Both the position numbers and the translations under genes were made by a program. Under the pieces are notes generated by a model that saw only the letters and a program-made list of their open reading frames with translations, was not told the origin of the DNA and ran no database searches. A stretch of DNA of 64,000 bases, taken from assembly GCA_964459305.1 (NCBI GenBank), contig CAYWNA010000001.1:124001-188000 (forward strand), written 5' to 3'. Of this stretch, positions 44,541 through 54,922 are shown piece after piece. The stretch's first letter is position 1, and each line of letters starts with the position of its first letter. This DNA is from CAYWNA01 sp964459305. GTDB taxonomy: Bacteria > Planctomycetota > Planctomycetia > Pirellulales > Pirellulaceae.

Positions 44541-44603
44541 GTAGCCGAACTCGCCAGAGTTTGGTTTTCCCTACGCTGCCCAAAGTCTGGCGACTTCGGC
44601 TAC
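44541..44603. repeat. palindromic repeat, family E
   Basis: Arms GTAGCCGAACTCGCCAGAGT... (44541-44564) and ...AGTCTGGCGACTTCGGCTAC (44580-44603) pair with two mismatches around a 15-nt loop. It lies in the 343-bp interval before the ABC transporter genes; the rest of the interval shows nothing recognisable. Confidence 0.85.
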
Positions 44604-44779
44604 ATGGAGAAAAGTCTCAATCCTGGCCGCGGGCGGTATACATCGAATTCGCAGTTCTCCGACCAAGCCCAGTATTCATTTCCTCTCCGCGCCGATCGGC
44701 CCAATCGGTAGAATCCAAATGACTGGTCGCGATCGCGCCGCCCCCTTGCTGGCATGCTAGGCTTCTCTATAGGTCTCCC

Positions 44780-45513
<734 letters not shown>

Positions 45514-45517
<4 letters not shown>

Positions 45518-47775
45518 ACTGGACTAACGTCAGATTGATCTGGGCTCGCGAGGTTCGTGACCAGTTGCGTGATCGTCGAACGATTTTCACGATCGCGGTG
45601 CTGCCGTTGCTGTTGTATCCGTTGTTGGGGATGAGTTTCCTGCAAATCACGCAGTTCATGAAGGAACACCCAACACGAATCTGGCTGATCGGGTCCGCGG
45701 CTCTGCCCAACGATCCGCAATTGCTCGACAGCGGGCGATTCTCGGAGGACTTCTGCCTGGAGCAGGAAGCGAAGCTGCTGAAACTGAGCGTCGTCGATGC
45801 CATGCCGGAGGAGTTCCAAACGGCAGAGCCTCGGAGCGTGGCACAGCGGGAGATCGAGAGGGGCGATTGCGACGCCGTGGTGTACTTCCCGCCGAGTTTT
45901 GCCGATCGGTTGTCCCAGTTCCGCTCGCGATTGGAGAGTCAGGGCGATGAGTGGGAGTTGAGCTCGGAGGACATCGAGTTGCAGGCCCCGCAGCCGGAAA
46001 TCTTCGTCAACATGGCCAGCGACAAGTCGCGTATTGCGTACGATCGCGTCAATCGGGTAGTGGAGCGTTGGCGCAAGGAGATCGTTCGTCAGAATCTACG
46101 CTCCAGCAACGTGCCGGTGGCAGCAACGGAACCGTTCGAAGTGACCGGAACGGACGTGTCGGAGGAAGGTCCGCGGCGCGCGGCTGTCTGGTCGAAAGTG
46201 CTGCCGTTCGTCGTATTGATCTGGGCATTGACTGGCGCCTTCTATCCGGCAATTGACCTGTGCGCTGGTGAAAAGGAACGCGGCACCCTGGAAACGCTGC
46301 TCACAAGCCCAGCGCGGCGCAGCGAAATCGTGTGGGGAAAGCTGCTGACGGTGATTGCCTTCAGCGCGGCTACAGCGCTATTGAATCTGTCTAGTCTGGG
46401 CCTGACCGGCACGCTGATCATACGGCAGATCGAGCGCATGGCGAACGTGGGGGCGGTCCTCGACGTAGGTCCGCCTCCCCTGGCTGCCATCGGCTGGCTG
46501 CTGGTGGCGATTGTGCCGATTTCGGCGCTCTTCAGCGCGCTCTCGCTGGCCATCGCCGCTTTCGCTCGCAGTTCCAAGGAGGGCCAATACTACCTGATGC
46601 CGCTTCTCTTGATCACGCTGCCGCTGATGATGCTGCCGATGCTGCCAACGGTGGAACTGGAATTGGGGACCAGCGTGATTCCCGTAACGGGCATGATGTT
46701 GTGGCTGCGGGCCCTGATCGAGGGCGAGCATATCGAGGCGCTGCGATTCTCTTTGCCTGTGATCGGCGTGACGGGTGGCTGCTGCTGGTTCGCGATCCGT
46801 TGGGCAGTGCGCCAGTTCGATAACGAAGCGGTCCTCTTTCGTGAAAGCGAACGGCTCGGGCTGGGACTGTGGATGCGGCATATGGTGAGGGACCGTGATG
46901 ATACGCCTTCGGTGCCCGCAGCGTTGGGTTGCGCTGTAATGCTGCTCATGATCACGTTCTTTGCCGGTTTGCACGGTGGCGTGCCTCGTGACTGGGAGGC
47001 GTTTGCCACCACCGCCTTGGTGACCCAAATCGCATTGATCGCCGGCCCCGCCCTGATCATGGCCACTCTGCTCACTCGCAGCCCTCGCCAGACGCTGCTG
47101 CTGAGGATGCCACGGCCCTTGGCAATACCGGCTGCATTCGCGCTGGCATTGGCGCTGCATCCGTTGGTCATGTTGCTGGGCGAGGGCATCCAAGCGATGT
47201 ATCCAATGGGCGAAGAAACGCTCAGCGCCCTGGAGCCGTTGATGGCCAAGATGAGCACAGCTCCACTGGCTTCGGTCATTGTCGTCATCGCGCTGGTCCC
47301 AGCGGTCTGCGAAGAGCTTGCATTTCGCGGCTTCATCCTCTCCGGCCTGCGGCACCTGGGCAGCAAACGGACGGCCATCCTGATTAGCAGCGTGTTTTTC
47401 GGTCTGACACACGGCCTGCTGCAACAGTCGCTGGCCGCTGCCATGGTGGGCATGGTGATCGGCTACATCGCTGTACAGACCGGAAGCCTTCTGCCGTGCA
47501 TCATCTTCCACTTCACACACAACTCGTTGTCGGTCCTATCCGGACGTGTCACAGCCGAACTGGTCGAGCAATTCCCGCTACTTGGACTTCTGTTCCAACC
47601 ATCAGACAGCGAGATGCTGGCTTACACCTACAACTGGGCCCTAGTGGTGTTGAGCGTCCTGGCCAGTTTCGCACTACTGCACTGGTTCCGCCGCCTACCG
47701 CACGAGCGTTCCGCCGAGGAACAACTGCGCGAGACGCTCAAACACCAAATCACCCACGCCACCGCCGAAGCTTAA
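45514..47775 (+). CDS. ABC transporter permease fused to CPBP intramembrane protease
   Basis: 753 residues. The first half (about 1-400) is a NatB/ABC-2-type permease: an N-terminal TM helix (FTIAVLPLLLYPLLGMSFLQ), a large extracytoplasmic domain (about 40-210), then membrane helices with LCAGEKERGTLETLLTSPAR, the conserved ABC-2 coupling motif. The second half (about 440-750) is a CPBP protease: VCEELAFRGFILSGLRHLGS (EE-x3-R), SSVFFGLTHGLLQQSLAAAM (His) and CIIFHFTHNSLSVLSG (His-x3-Asn). A fused permease/CPBP subunit is an established planctomycete and bacterial architecture. It overlaps the ATPase gene by 4 bp, forming one transporter operon. Confidence 0.9.
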
Positions 47776-47810
47776 CGTCCCCTTCGTTTGAACCCCAACC
47801 GAAGGAGACG
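47776..47810 (+). other. hairpin after the ABC/CPBP gene
   Basis: CGTCCCCTTCG (47776-47786) pairs with CGAAGGAGACG (47800-47810) with one mismatch. No T run follows, so a terminator role is uncertain. Confidence 0.35.
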
Positions 47811-47977
47811 CCAGCATTCTTCGTTGCGGCACGAGCCGGCGTCTTCGGCTGGGCGTTCAACGACTCGGCATTGCCGCGCGCTCTTGTGGCCGAGTGCCCT
47901 CCCGGTTCTTGTACTCCGGGCAAATCAAAGCGGTCAGGACTCACTGTTTTGGCTTTGAGGATCGGCAAATGAATCGG

Positions 47978-48178
47978 CTAGCCGCCGGAGTCGTGCACAC
48001 CGGATTCCGGCGAGTCGTCGCGGTCGTCAGGGACAGCTCGACCTCGCTTTCGCACGACGTCCTTGAGGAGATACTCGATCTGACTGTTGACGCTGCGCAT
48101 CTCTTGCTGAGCCCAGGATTCGATTTCCTGGTATAACTCGGGATTGATGCGCAGCAGAAACGATTTGCGTGATTTCAT
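47978..48178 (-). CDS. Arc-type ribbon-helix-helix DNA-binding protein
   Basis: 66 residues: MKSRKSFLLRINPELYQEIE, SWAQQEMRSVNSQIEYLLKD. This is a ribbon-helix-helix fold (beta strand KSFLLRINP, two helices) as in Arc/MetJ and HicB-like antitoxins, with a polar disordered tail. It begins 9 bp after the SPFH gene in the same direction, so the pair is one transcript. Homologous pairs of an SPFH gene with a small Arc-type gene are common; its job there is not established to my knowledge. It may be an autoregulator. Confidence 0.85.
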   Translation of the reverse strand: MKSRKSFLLRINPELYQEIESWAQQEMRSVNSQIEYLLKDVVRKRGRAVPDDRDDSPESGVHDSGG

Positions 48179-48187
48179 AGAAACGGC

Positions 48188-49087
48188 TCACGCGTATAGC
48201 GTACCGGCATTGATCACGGGCTGGGCCTCGACCTCGCCGCACAAAACCACCAGAAGATTGCTGACCATCGCGGCCCTGCGTTCGTCGTCCAGCTCGACAA
48301 CTTTCTTCTCGGCCAAATCGTTCAGTGCCATCTCCACCATGCTGACCGCGCCGTGAACGATCTTTTGTCGTGCGTCGATGATCGCCTCGGCCTGTTGGCG
48401 GCGAAGCATCGCGCCGGCGATCTCCGGTGCGTAGGCCAAGTGAGTCAACCGCGCTTCTTCGACCAGGACGCCGGCCTTGGCGACGCGCTCCTGCAACTCC
48501 TTCTGCAAGTCTGCTGAAACCTCTTCGACGCCGCTACGAAGGGTTATCTCGTTCTCCTCGCCGTGATCGTATGCGTAACAATTTGCCAAGTGACGGACCG
48601 CCGACTCGCTCTGAATAGTGACGTACTCCTCGTAGTTGTCCACATCAAAACTCGCCTGGGCCGTGTCATCCACTTTCCATACGACCACCGCGGCAATCTC
48701 GATGGGATTGCCTCGCTTGTCGTTCACTTTGAGCTTCTCGCCGTTGAGATTCCGCGAACGCACGGACAAACGAAACTTCGAGTACAACGGGTTGGTCCAG
48801 TGGAATCCCGCATCGCGAACCGATCCCCTGTAGGCGCCGAACAGGAGCAGCACGCGGGCTTCGTTCGGCTGGAGCGTGAAGTGGCCACAACACAAGAACA
48901 CCCCAAAGGCGACCACCAGCACGGCTCCCCCGATGTACCAGAGATTCGGCGAACCGCCGACTCGACCCGCATGGACCGCCGAGAGAATGAACAGGATCAG
49001 CAAGCCGACAGCGCCCGCGAAGACCACGATCTCAACAAGCAACATCCCCCAACCGTTGGGGGCACGGACGACCTTCTCTTCATTCAT
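48188..49087 (-). CDS. SPFH domain (band 7/flotillin-like) protein
   Basis: 299 residues from ATG 49087, preceded by TGGAGGTTCTGCC. Two N-terminal TM helices (MLLVEIVVFAGAVGLLILFI, LWYIGGAVLVVAFGVFL), then a band-7 domain: LQPNEARVLLLFGAYRGSVR, GFHWTNPLYSKFRLSVRSRN, NPIEIAAVVVWKVDDTAQAS, VRHLANCYAYDHGEENEITL, and VEEARLTHLAYAPEIAGAML. SPFH proteins form membrane-associated oligomers involved in membrane microdomains and protease regulation. The C-terminus carries QQAEAIIDARQKIVHGAVSM typical of the slipin-like group. Confidence 0.9.
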   Translation of the reverse strand: MNEEKVVRAPNGWGMLLVEIVVFAGAVGLLILFILSAVHAGRVGGSPNLWYIGGAVLVVAFGVFLCCGHFTLQPNEARVLLLFGAYRGSVRDAGFHWTNPLYSKFRLSVRSRNLNGEKLKVNDKRGNPIEIAAVVVWKVDDTAQASFDVDNYEEYVTIQSESAVRHLANCYAYDHGEENEITLRSGVEEVSADLQKELQERVAKAGVLVEEARLTHLAYAPEIAGAMLRRQQAEAIIDARQKIVHGAVSMVEMALNDLAEKKVVELDDERRAAMVSNLLVVLCGEVEAQPVINAGTLYA

Positions 49088-49249
49088 GGCAGAACCTCCA
49101 CATTCGTTGCATCGCCAGCCGCCAGACCGCCACCAGAGGGTACCTCGCCTTTGGAATTGCCGCATCGGCCGCCGGCAATATCGAAATGATATCACATTGA
49201 TATATTCGACGCAACGGAATTCCTATTGGTCACTTTTTCAGAAAATCAC

Positions 49250-49528
49250 TCATTTGACTCTGAATTTGACGAAGCTGACCGGGCCGGTCGACGCATCGCG
49301 GCGGACGACGCGAACATGAGCCGAATGCGGGCCGGGCTCGGCGATGATCGAAAATCGCTTCAGACCCCAGCCGTACGTTTTACCGGACCAAACGCGCGTG
49401 CTCTTCTTGGGCACGTCTTCCCAAGGATCGCCGTCGAGGCGGACTTGATAGTGGTCGAACTCGCCGCCGCCGGTCCATAGGTGCCCAAAGATTCTCTCGT
49501 CCGGTCCCGGACAAAGAAGGATCCGCAC
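49250..49528 (-). pseudogene. C-terminal fragment of frameshifted transglutaminase-like gene
   Basis: The frame encodes RWKPADRVRILLCPGPDERI then a beta-rich domain (FDHYQVRLDGDPWEDVPKKS) ending FVKFRVK. It is continuous in sense with the transglutaminase domain on the neighbouring frame, but shifted by one base near 49553-49558. Either a real frameshift mutation or an assembly error. Confidence 0.65.
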
Positions 49529-50148
49529 CCGGTCGGCAGGCTTCCAGCGGACTCTTGCGGTACGCCGTCTACCGTGTAATAGAGATCGAAATCATCGAGC
49601 GGCGTGGCATCGATCACGGCCCATTTGTCAAACTCGCGCAGGAACACTTCGGCCGTAAAGTGACAGGCCGGGTTTTCAGGCCGACCGCATTCGATATAGC
49701 GAGCCGGCATTCCCAACGTCCAGCACGCTTGTTGAAAGACCATTGCCGCTTGGCCGCACCACACCACTTGGCCCTTCTCCGCCCGTTCCAGTAGCGCCAC
49801 CGCGCTCCAATCGTCAAAAACGTCTTCGGCCGGCGTACCGAACTTCAACGCCCCGGAGACCCACTGCTTCAGTGCCACGGCCCGCTCCAGATCGCTGCGG
49901 CAGCCGTCGACCTTATCGTCCAGCCGATACTGTTGCCGAAGTTGCATCATCTTTGGATGACGGCGAGAATCAAAGGCGAAAAACTCGATCCACGGCGACA
50001 CGTCGCCGTGGTCGTATTCCAGCACGGCGACTTTCGGCCCGATCGTCTCGGCCAATGGATTCGGGCCTTTCCGCGCAGCTTCACTTTCGGCTGCACGGCA
50101 GGTCGACAGCGACAACACGACGATTGCTGTGGCGAATGACAACCTCAT
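49360..50148 (-). CDS. secreted transglutaminase-like protein (frame disrupted near C-terminus)
   Basis: Signal peptide MRLSFATAIVVLSLSTCRAA. Transglutaminase-fold catalytic residues: Cys131 (VVWCGQAAMVFQQACWTLGM), His163 (ACHFTAEVFLREFDKWAVID) and Asp180. These Cys-His-Asp groups match the protease-like side of the transglutaminase superfamily. After residue about 195 (VDGVPQES) the frame drifts into unrelated low-complexity sequence, while the plausible continuation is in another frame (49250-49528). Probably 299 residues in the intact gene. Periplasmic peptidase or amidase; substrate unknown. Confidence 0.75.
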   Translation of the reverse strand: MRLSFATAIVVLSLSTCRAAESEAARKGPNPLAETIGPKVAVLEYDHGDVSPWIEFFAFDSRRHPKMMQLRQQYRLDDKVDGCRSDLERAVALKQWVSGALKFGTPAEDVFDDWSAVALLERAEKGQVVWCGQAAMVFQQACWTLGMPARYIECGRPENPACHFTAEVFLREFDKWAVIDATPLDDFDLYYTVDGVPQESAGSLPTGCGSFFVRDRTRESLGTYGPAAASSTTIKSASTAILGKTCPRRARAFGPVKRTAGV

Positions 50149-50178
50149 GGGGATTCCCTTCTCGTCCTTGGCGTCGCA

Positions 50179-53100
50179 TCAGCGGAACATTAGGGCGTCG
50201 GCGACGTCGATGTCGAACGTCAATACCAGGTTGCCGCTCTCCTTGGTGCGTTTAACCGGCCGGCCGCTCGCCAACGAGATTTGTTTTTTCGGCAGTGGGA
50301 TAGCCAGCTTGACCCGCAACGCTTCTATTGGACTTGGCGTCCAGTTCACCAGCGGAATGAGCGTGCCGTGATTGGACTGGATCACGGTCGTCTCGACCAG
50401 TGGCTGGCTGCATTCGACCGGCCGCTTCAGATCCCGCGTCGGCAGCCCGATCAGGTCCGTTGCCGCTGGATCGAAATCGGTCGGCAGGAAATGGCTCATA
50501 GCGTCGTCTGCTGCGCCTCGATCGACGGGACGCAGAGGAATCGCCGGCTTGTAGTAGCTCAGGCCGGGCAGTAAACCGCAGTAGAACACTCGCCCTTTGC
50601 CGACCGCGAGCGACGTAATCGCTGGCGAGCCGTCTTTGAAAGTGGCCTCGGCCGATGCGCCCTTAAGTCGGACGCGGCTGCGGATACCGATCACGGGCAT
50701 GGCTGCGGCTTCCTCGCCGCGCCGCCACGTCACCATGTCGATCGGTGCTGTGAACGGCAGATCCTGCTTGATGTAGGTGACTTGTCTGCCGCCGGGGCTA
50801 TCGAGCGAAATCTGATCCACACCCAGCAACTTTCGCAGCACTTGGTTGGGGCGGTTCAATTCGTCGAACATCCCCGCACCGGCGGTGGCCAACAGCATGC
50901 CTCCTCGTTCGACCCATGTGGCGATCCTTTGCGACGCGGCCGTGCTGACGTGGTTGTCGGTCAAGTAAAGCACTTTGTACTGGGATAGCGTGCCGTCAAA
51001 CGCATCCTGTTCGATAACAAAGTCCAACGGAACCTGTTGGTGGCGAATTGCGGAGTATAGCGACCGCTTCCCGGCCGCGAATGAACCATGATTGTCGTTC
51101 CAGATGTCGCCCGTCTCGCTGAACCACAACGCCACCTCGGCCGGGCAGACATGGCCGTCCTGCACGATGTCTTCGAACAGTCCCAATTCGCGGAAGCTGC
51201 GGAGAACTGTGAGATACATCTGTCGGTTCGTGACATGATTCTCCGTATACGCCGCTTGCACGGGGCGAAATTCAAATAGGTCGACAATCTTCATGCCATG
51301 ACCAATCGCGCCATAGAACATCCGCCGCCACGTGTTTGGCGTGTTGCCGGGCCAGTGCGGCATGACGTAGTAGAGAATCTTGCCGTCTTGCTTGCCTCTC
51401 AGGCCGGCACGAAACAGGTCCAAATTGATGTTGTTCATCTGCGGCGTACCGATTGGCAGTTGCCAGATGTAGTCTTCGCTCCACGGCAGCGTCATGCCGC
51501 CGGCGCGGAAGCAAGTGATCCATTTGAATGTTTCGCCCAGATAGACGTGCTCGGTGGGAGAATGCGGCGAAAAGTTCGCGCCAATGCAAGCGTTCGGCAG
51601 ATGCCGGCGGAGAATATCGGTCCGCTGCTTGATCGCCTGGATTCCATAGTGATAGAGGTATCGCTTCGACCAGTAGTACAGCCCCGGCTTCTTGTCTTTA
51701 AGACTTGGAGTCGGATCATAGGCGATTCGCTTCCAATCGCCGCCAGCCGCCGGATCGACGTTTTGAGGGCTGACGCCTTGTGACCGAAGCCATGCGCGGA
51801 AAGACTCGTCGGCCGTTTCGCCTCGGGGCTGCGGCAAACCGATCTCGTCGCCGAGGCTGACTACCGCGATGCGTTTTGCACGGTCGCCCAGGCCGCGGCA
51901 ATACTCGGCGAGCCCTTCGGTTCGAACCCGACGCACATCAACATAGTCCCTGGGCATACCTGCGCGCGGCCCCTCTCGTGCCGTATCGGTCAGGCCAAAC
52001 ATCGCCTTGAACTCTTCGACCGCGGCATCGTACTTCGGGCTCGGTCTCGGTGCGAACGTGTAGCCGTAGATGAGCGTCCGAGTCGGTGGCCGGCCGCGGA
52101 CCGGTTGCCTTTTCAGCCAATTAAGCAGGTCGTGTAGCACTTCCTCCTGATGCCGAAGTTGCCGGCAGTAACGCGTGTCGGCGTGGAAGGCCAGCGGCAA
52201 TTCGCCCCATCGGCCGGAGAATTCGCTGATCCTCCCGATTCGGCCGTTAGCCGCCATGATGCCAAATTCGAAGCGCAACTTGTTTTCCGGGGACACCGTC
52301 ACTGCCCATTGCCCGTCGTTCAACGTATCCAGCAGCCCGCCAACGTCGATCCAGTCAGTATTCCGCCCGGGTTCGACCTCGATTGGACCGAGTGGTTTCC
52401 AGTTGCGCAGGTGTACCCAGTACGGCGAATGCTGCCGACACGGTTTGGCTGTGACCTGAACGGGAACGTCGCCCTGGTTATGGACTTTCATGAACACGTC
52501 GCCGGCCTGGGTGAGCATGCCGTCCAGCGGCAAGTACTTTTCCTTTTCGATCCGCATACGGACCTGCTCAACGTCTGTCGTTAGCATCACCAAATCCACA
52601 TTCCTTTTCGCGGCCGGATCCGGTTGCTTGTCGGCCGAAAGCGTGAGCGTGGCCAAACCGGGCTGCAGGTCGACAAATGCGTTGTGCCCCTCCCACACAA
52701 CGTTTTCCACCGCGCCCCAACTCCACGCGACTTCCTTCTTAAGCTTTTCCGAAAAGGCCCAGATCTTGATGTTGTTGCGAGCACCGTACAGCCGGTCGAG
52801 CACGCGGCGACCGTTCTGTTCGACCCTCAGTCGGAACTGGGTTTCGAACCGGTAGGCCGCTTCGTAGCGCACCAGCGCAAGGTACCGCCCTGCGGCCGGC
52901 ACTCGTATGCGAATCGATGCTTCGGATCGTTCGCATTGATCGGGGGCGCCGAGGAACGCCTTGCGACTGAGGAATGAATTGGCGAACGTCGCCGCGTAGT
53001 AGTTCTCTCCCCACGGTTGGGCCTGCCAGCCCGGCGAAGCAACCTGGAATTCCTCCGCCTCGCAGACGATCAGTCCATCCGGCTGAGCGATGACGGCTGG

Positions 53101-53208
53101 TCGTGTCTTCCCGTAGGCCTGGGCCGCAGTCACCGCATCCGACTCGGAGCGGACCGGTGCGGAAATCGTTGATAGAAGCAACAGGGAGAGAATTGAATAG
53201 GCACGCAT
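50179..53208 (-). CDS. large secreted glycoside hydrolase-like protein
   Basis: 1009 residues from ATG 53208 (signal peptide AYSILSLLLLSTISAPVRS). Residues about 40-190 look like a beta-sandwich carbohydrate-binding or exo-domain. The centre has a TIM-barrel-like region with DEIGLPQPRGETADESFRAW and GTPQMNNINLDLFRAGLRGK. A segment at about 770-850 (VLYLTDNHVSTAASQRIATW, GGMLLATAGAGMFDELN) resembles the beta-galactosidase trimerisation (glutamine-amidotransferase-like) domain of GH42. I cannot name the catalytic Glu residues with confidence. Its gene is divergent from a Tat-exported Gfo/Idh/MocA oxidoreductase, suggesting a shared polysaccharide-use locus. Confidence 0.65.
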   Translation of the reverse strand: MRAYSILSLLLLSTISAPVRSESDAVTAAQAYGKTRPAVIAQPDGLIVCEAEEFQVASPGWQAQPWGENYYAATFANSFLSRKAFLGAPDQCERSEASIRIRVPAAGRYLALVRYEAAYRFETQFRLRVEQNGRRVLDRLYGARNNIKIWAFSEKLKKEVAWSWGAVENVVWEGHNAFVDLQPGLATLTLSADKQPDPAAKRNVDLVMLTTDVEQVRMRIEKEKYLPLDGMLTQAGDVFMKVHNQGDVPVQVTAKPCRQHSPYWVHLRNWKPLGPIEVEPGRNTDWIDVGGLLDTLNDGQWAVTVSPENKLRFEFGIMAANGRIGRISEFSGRWGELPLAFHADTRYCRQLRHQEEVLHDLLNWLKRQPVRGRPPTRTLIYGYTFAPRPSPKYDAAVEEFKAMFGLTDTAREGPRAGMPRDYVDVRRVRTEGLAEYCRGLGDRAKRIAVVSLGDEIGLPQPRGETADESFRAWLRSQGVSPQNVDPAAGGDWKRIAYDPTPSLKDKKPGLYYWSKRYLYHYGIQAIKQRTDILRRHLPNACIGANFSPHSPTEHVYLGETFKWITCFRAGGMTLPWSEDYIWQLPIGTPQMNNINLDLFRAGLRGKQDGKILYYVMPHWPGNTPNTWRRMFYGAIGHGMKIVDLFEFRPVQAAYTENHVTNRQMYLTVLRSFRELGLFEDIVQDGHVCPAEVALWFSETGDIWNDNHGSFAAGKRSLYSAIRHQQVPLDFVIEQDAFDGTLSQYKVLYLTDNHVSTAASQRIATWVERGGMLLATAGAGMFDELNRPNQVLRKLLGVDQISLDSPGGRQVTYIKQDLPFTAPIDMVTWRRGEEAAAMPVIGIRSRVRLKGASAEATFKDGSPAITSLAVGKGRVFYCGLLPGLSYYKPAIPLRPVDRGAADDAMSHFLPTDFDPAATDLIGLPTRDLKRPVECSQPLVETTVIQSNHGTLIPLVNWTPSPIEALRVKLAIPLPKKQISLASGRPVKRTKESGNLVLTFDIDVADALMFR

Positions 53209-53435
53209 GATCCCAATCTCCGTTCGGTGTTCGTCCTGCGAGTTAGCGGGCGTACCGAGAAGTCCTGGCATCAATGTAACGCAAGGGAAGCCAGCGGCAA
53301 CTGTCTGGAAAGCACAAAACCGGCCTGCCATGTTGAAATGGTCTTGTCTGTCGGTAAGGATGATGTGGTGGATATGGACGCGATTCGGCTCAGACCGGAT
53401 AGGCAATGCGCACTCGCATAGTAAGGAGAGACTCG

Positions 53436-54752
53436 ATGAACGGGAGGACGAATCGGCGCGATTTCCTCAAAAGGGCAACTCTGGCTGGAGCCGGCGCTAC
53501 GGTGATCGGCAGCAAGGTCCTTGCGAAGAACCAGTCGCCCAACGAGAAACTGAACATCGGTATCGTGGGCGTGTCCGGTCGCGGGGCCGGGAACACGAAC
53601 GGCGTCGCGAGCGAGAGTATCGCGGCTCTGTGTGATGTGAACGACAACAAGATGGCTGGGGCTGCCAATCGATTCCCCAAGGCCAAAACGTACCAAGACT
53701 GGCGCAAGATGCTGGACCAGAAAGACCTGGACGCCGTCGTTTGCAGCACCGCCGAGCACACACACGCTCTGGTCTGCATCGGGGCGCTGCGGCGCAGCTT
53801 GCACGTGTACTGCGAGAAGCCGATCGCGCATTCGGTCGAAGAAGCCCAACTGGTCCGCAAAGAGTACCTGAAAGTCAAGGACAAGGTGGCCACGCAGCAA
53901 GGGACTCAGATCCACGCCACCGAGAACTTTCGCCGTGTGGTGGAATTGATACGCAGCGGCGCGATCGGAACAGTTCACGAGGTACATAACTGGTGCAGCC
54001 GAGTACCGCTCGGCCCGCGGAAACGTCCTGTCGAGACGTTTCCCGTCCCGCCGTACTTGCACTGGGACCTTTGGCTGGGGCCGGCGCCCGAGCGTCCCTA
54101 TCACCCCACGTACTTCACTGGCGGCTGTCTGTGGTGGGACAAGTGGTGGGACTTTGGCCACGGCACGATCGGTGGTATGGGGCCGCATATTACCGACCTG
54201 GGCTGCTGGGCGCTGGACTTGGATATGGCCACCACGATCGAAGCCGACTCGGATCCCAAAGGCGGATATCCGGAGACCTACCCGGAATGGCTCACGGTGC
54301 GCTGGGAATACCCGGCTCGCGGTGACCGTCCGCCGGTTACGGTTTTCTGGTACGACGGGGTCAAAAGGCCGGAATCTCCATCCGACATGGATCTTGCGAA
54401 ATGGGGAGGCCTCGGCATGCTCTTTAACGGCGATCGCGGACAGTTGCTTGCTAACTACAGCAAGCACGTCCTTTTGCCCAAGAACCAGTTCGAAGGTTTT
54501 CAGCCACCCGAGCCGTCCATCCCTCGTTCCATCGGTCATCACAAGGAATGGATACACGGCGCCAAGACCGGCGAACCGACCACGTGCAACTTCGATTATG
54601 GCGGACTGATGACGGAGAATCTTCTAGCAGGGATCGTGTCTTGCCGGGTGAAGCAGAAACTGAAGTGGGACTCGGAAAACCTACGGGCCACGAATTGTCC
54701 CCAGGCCGACCAGTTCATCCGAAAGCAGTACCGCGAAGGCTGGCGACCGTAG
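53436..54752 (+). CDS. Tat-exported Gfo/Idh/MocA family oxidoreductase
   Basis: 438 residues from ATG 53436, preceded by AAGGAGAG. The N-terminus NGRTNRRDFLKRATLAGAG is a twin-arginine signal (RRDFLK). A Rossmann NAD(P) fold follows (LNIGIVGVSGRGAGNTN), then the family signature CEKPIAHSVEEAQLV. A later segment has the Gfo/Idh C-terminal beta-sheet domain (GGMGPHITDLGCWALDLDMA, NCPQADQFIRKQYREGWRP). These secreted oxidoreductases are very abundant in Planctomycetes and act on sugars or polyols. It is divergent from the glycoside hydrolase-like gene. Confidence 0.92.
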   Translation: MNGRTNRRDFLKRATLAGAGATVIGSKVLAKNQSPNEKLNIGIVGVSGRGAGNTNGVASESIAALCDVNDNKMAGAANRFPKAKTYQDWRKMLDQKDLDAVVCSTAEHTHALVCIGALRRSLHVYCEKPIAHSVEEAQLVRKEYLKVKDKVATQQGTQIHATENFRRVVELIRSGAIGTVHEVHNWCSRVPLGPRKRPVETFPVPPYLHWDLWLGPAPERPYHPTYFTGGCLWWDKWWDFGHGTIGGMGPHITDLGCWALDLDMATTIEADSDPKGGYPETYPEWLTVRWEYPARGDRPPVTVFWYDGVKRPESPSDMDLAKWGGLGMLFNGDRGQLLANYSKHVLLPKNQFEGFQPPEPSIPRSIGHHKEWIHGAKTGEPTTCNFDYGGLMTENLLAGIVSCRVKQKLKWDSENLRATNCPQADQFIRKQYREGWRP

Positions 54753-54800
54753 CGACGGCGAGCCAACAGAATCGCCCCGTTGTCGCTAACGCCAATCTCG

Positions 54801-54884
54801 TCTAACCCGAAGCCGGAGGCGATGGCGTGCGCCTTGTATGGACGATCCAGTTCCCGCCCGCCATCGCTTCCGGCTTCGGGTTAA
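54801..54884. repeat. palindromic repeat, family F (complete copy)
   Basis: Left arm 54801-54827 (CTAACCCGAAGCCGGAGGCG...) and right arm 54859-54884 (...GCTTCCGGCTTCGGGTTA) pair with about two mismatches. It sits between the convergent oxidoreductase and histidine kinase genes. A lone arm of the same family is at 9468-9493. Confidence 0.85.
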
Positions 54885-54899
54885 ACGAGGAAGTTCAGG

Positions 54900-54922
54900 C
54901 TAGTGTTTCGTCACAGCTTAGA
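54900..54922. repeat. single outer arm of palindromic family B
   Basis: CTAGTGTTTCGTCACAGCTTAGA matches the outer arm of the element at 2410-2543 with a few differences. It abuts the stop codon of the histidine kinase gene (TAA on the minus strand at 54923-54925). Confidence 0.6.
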
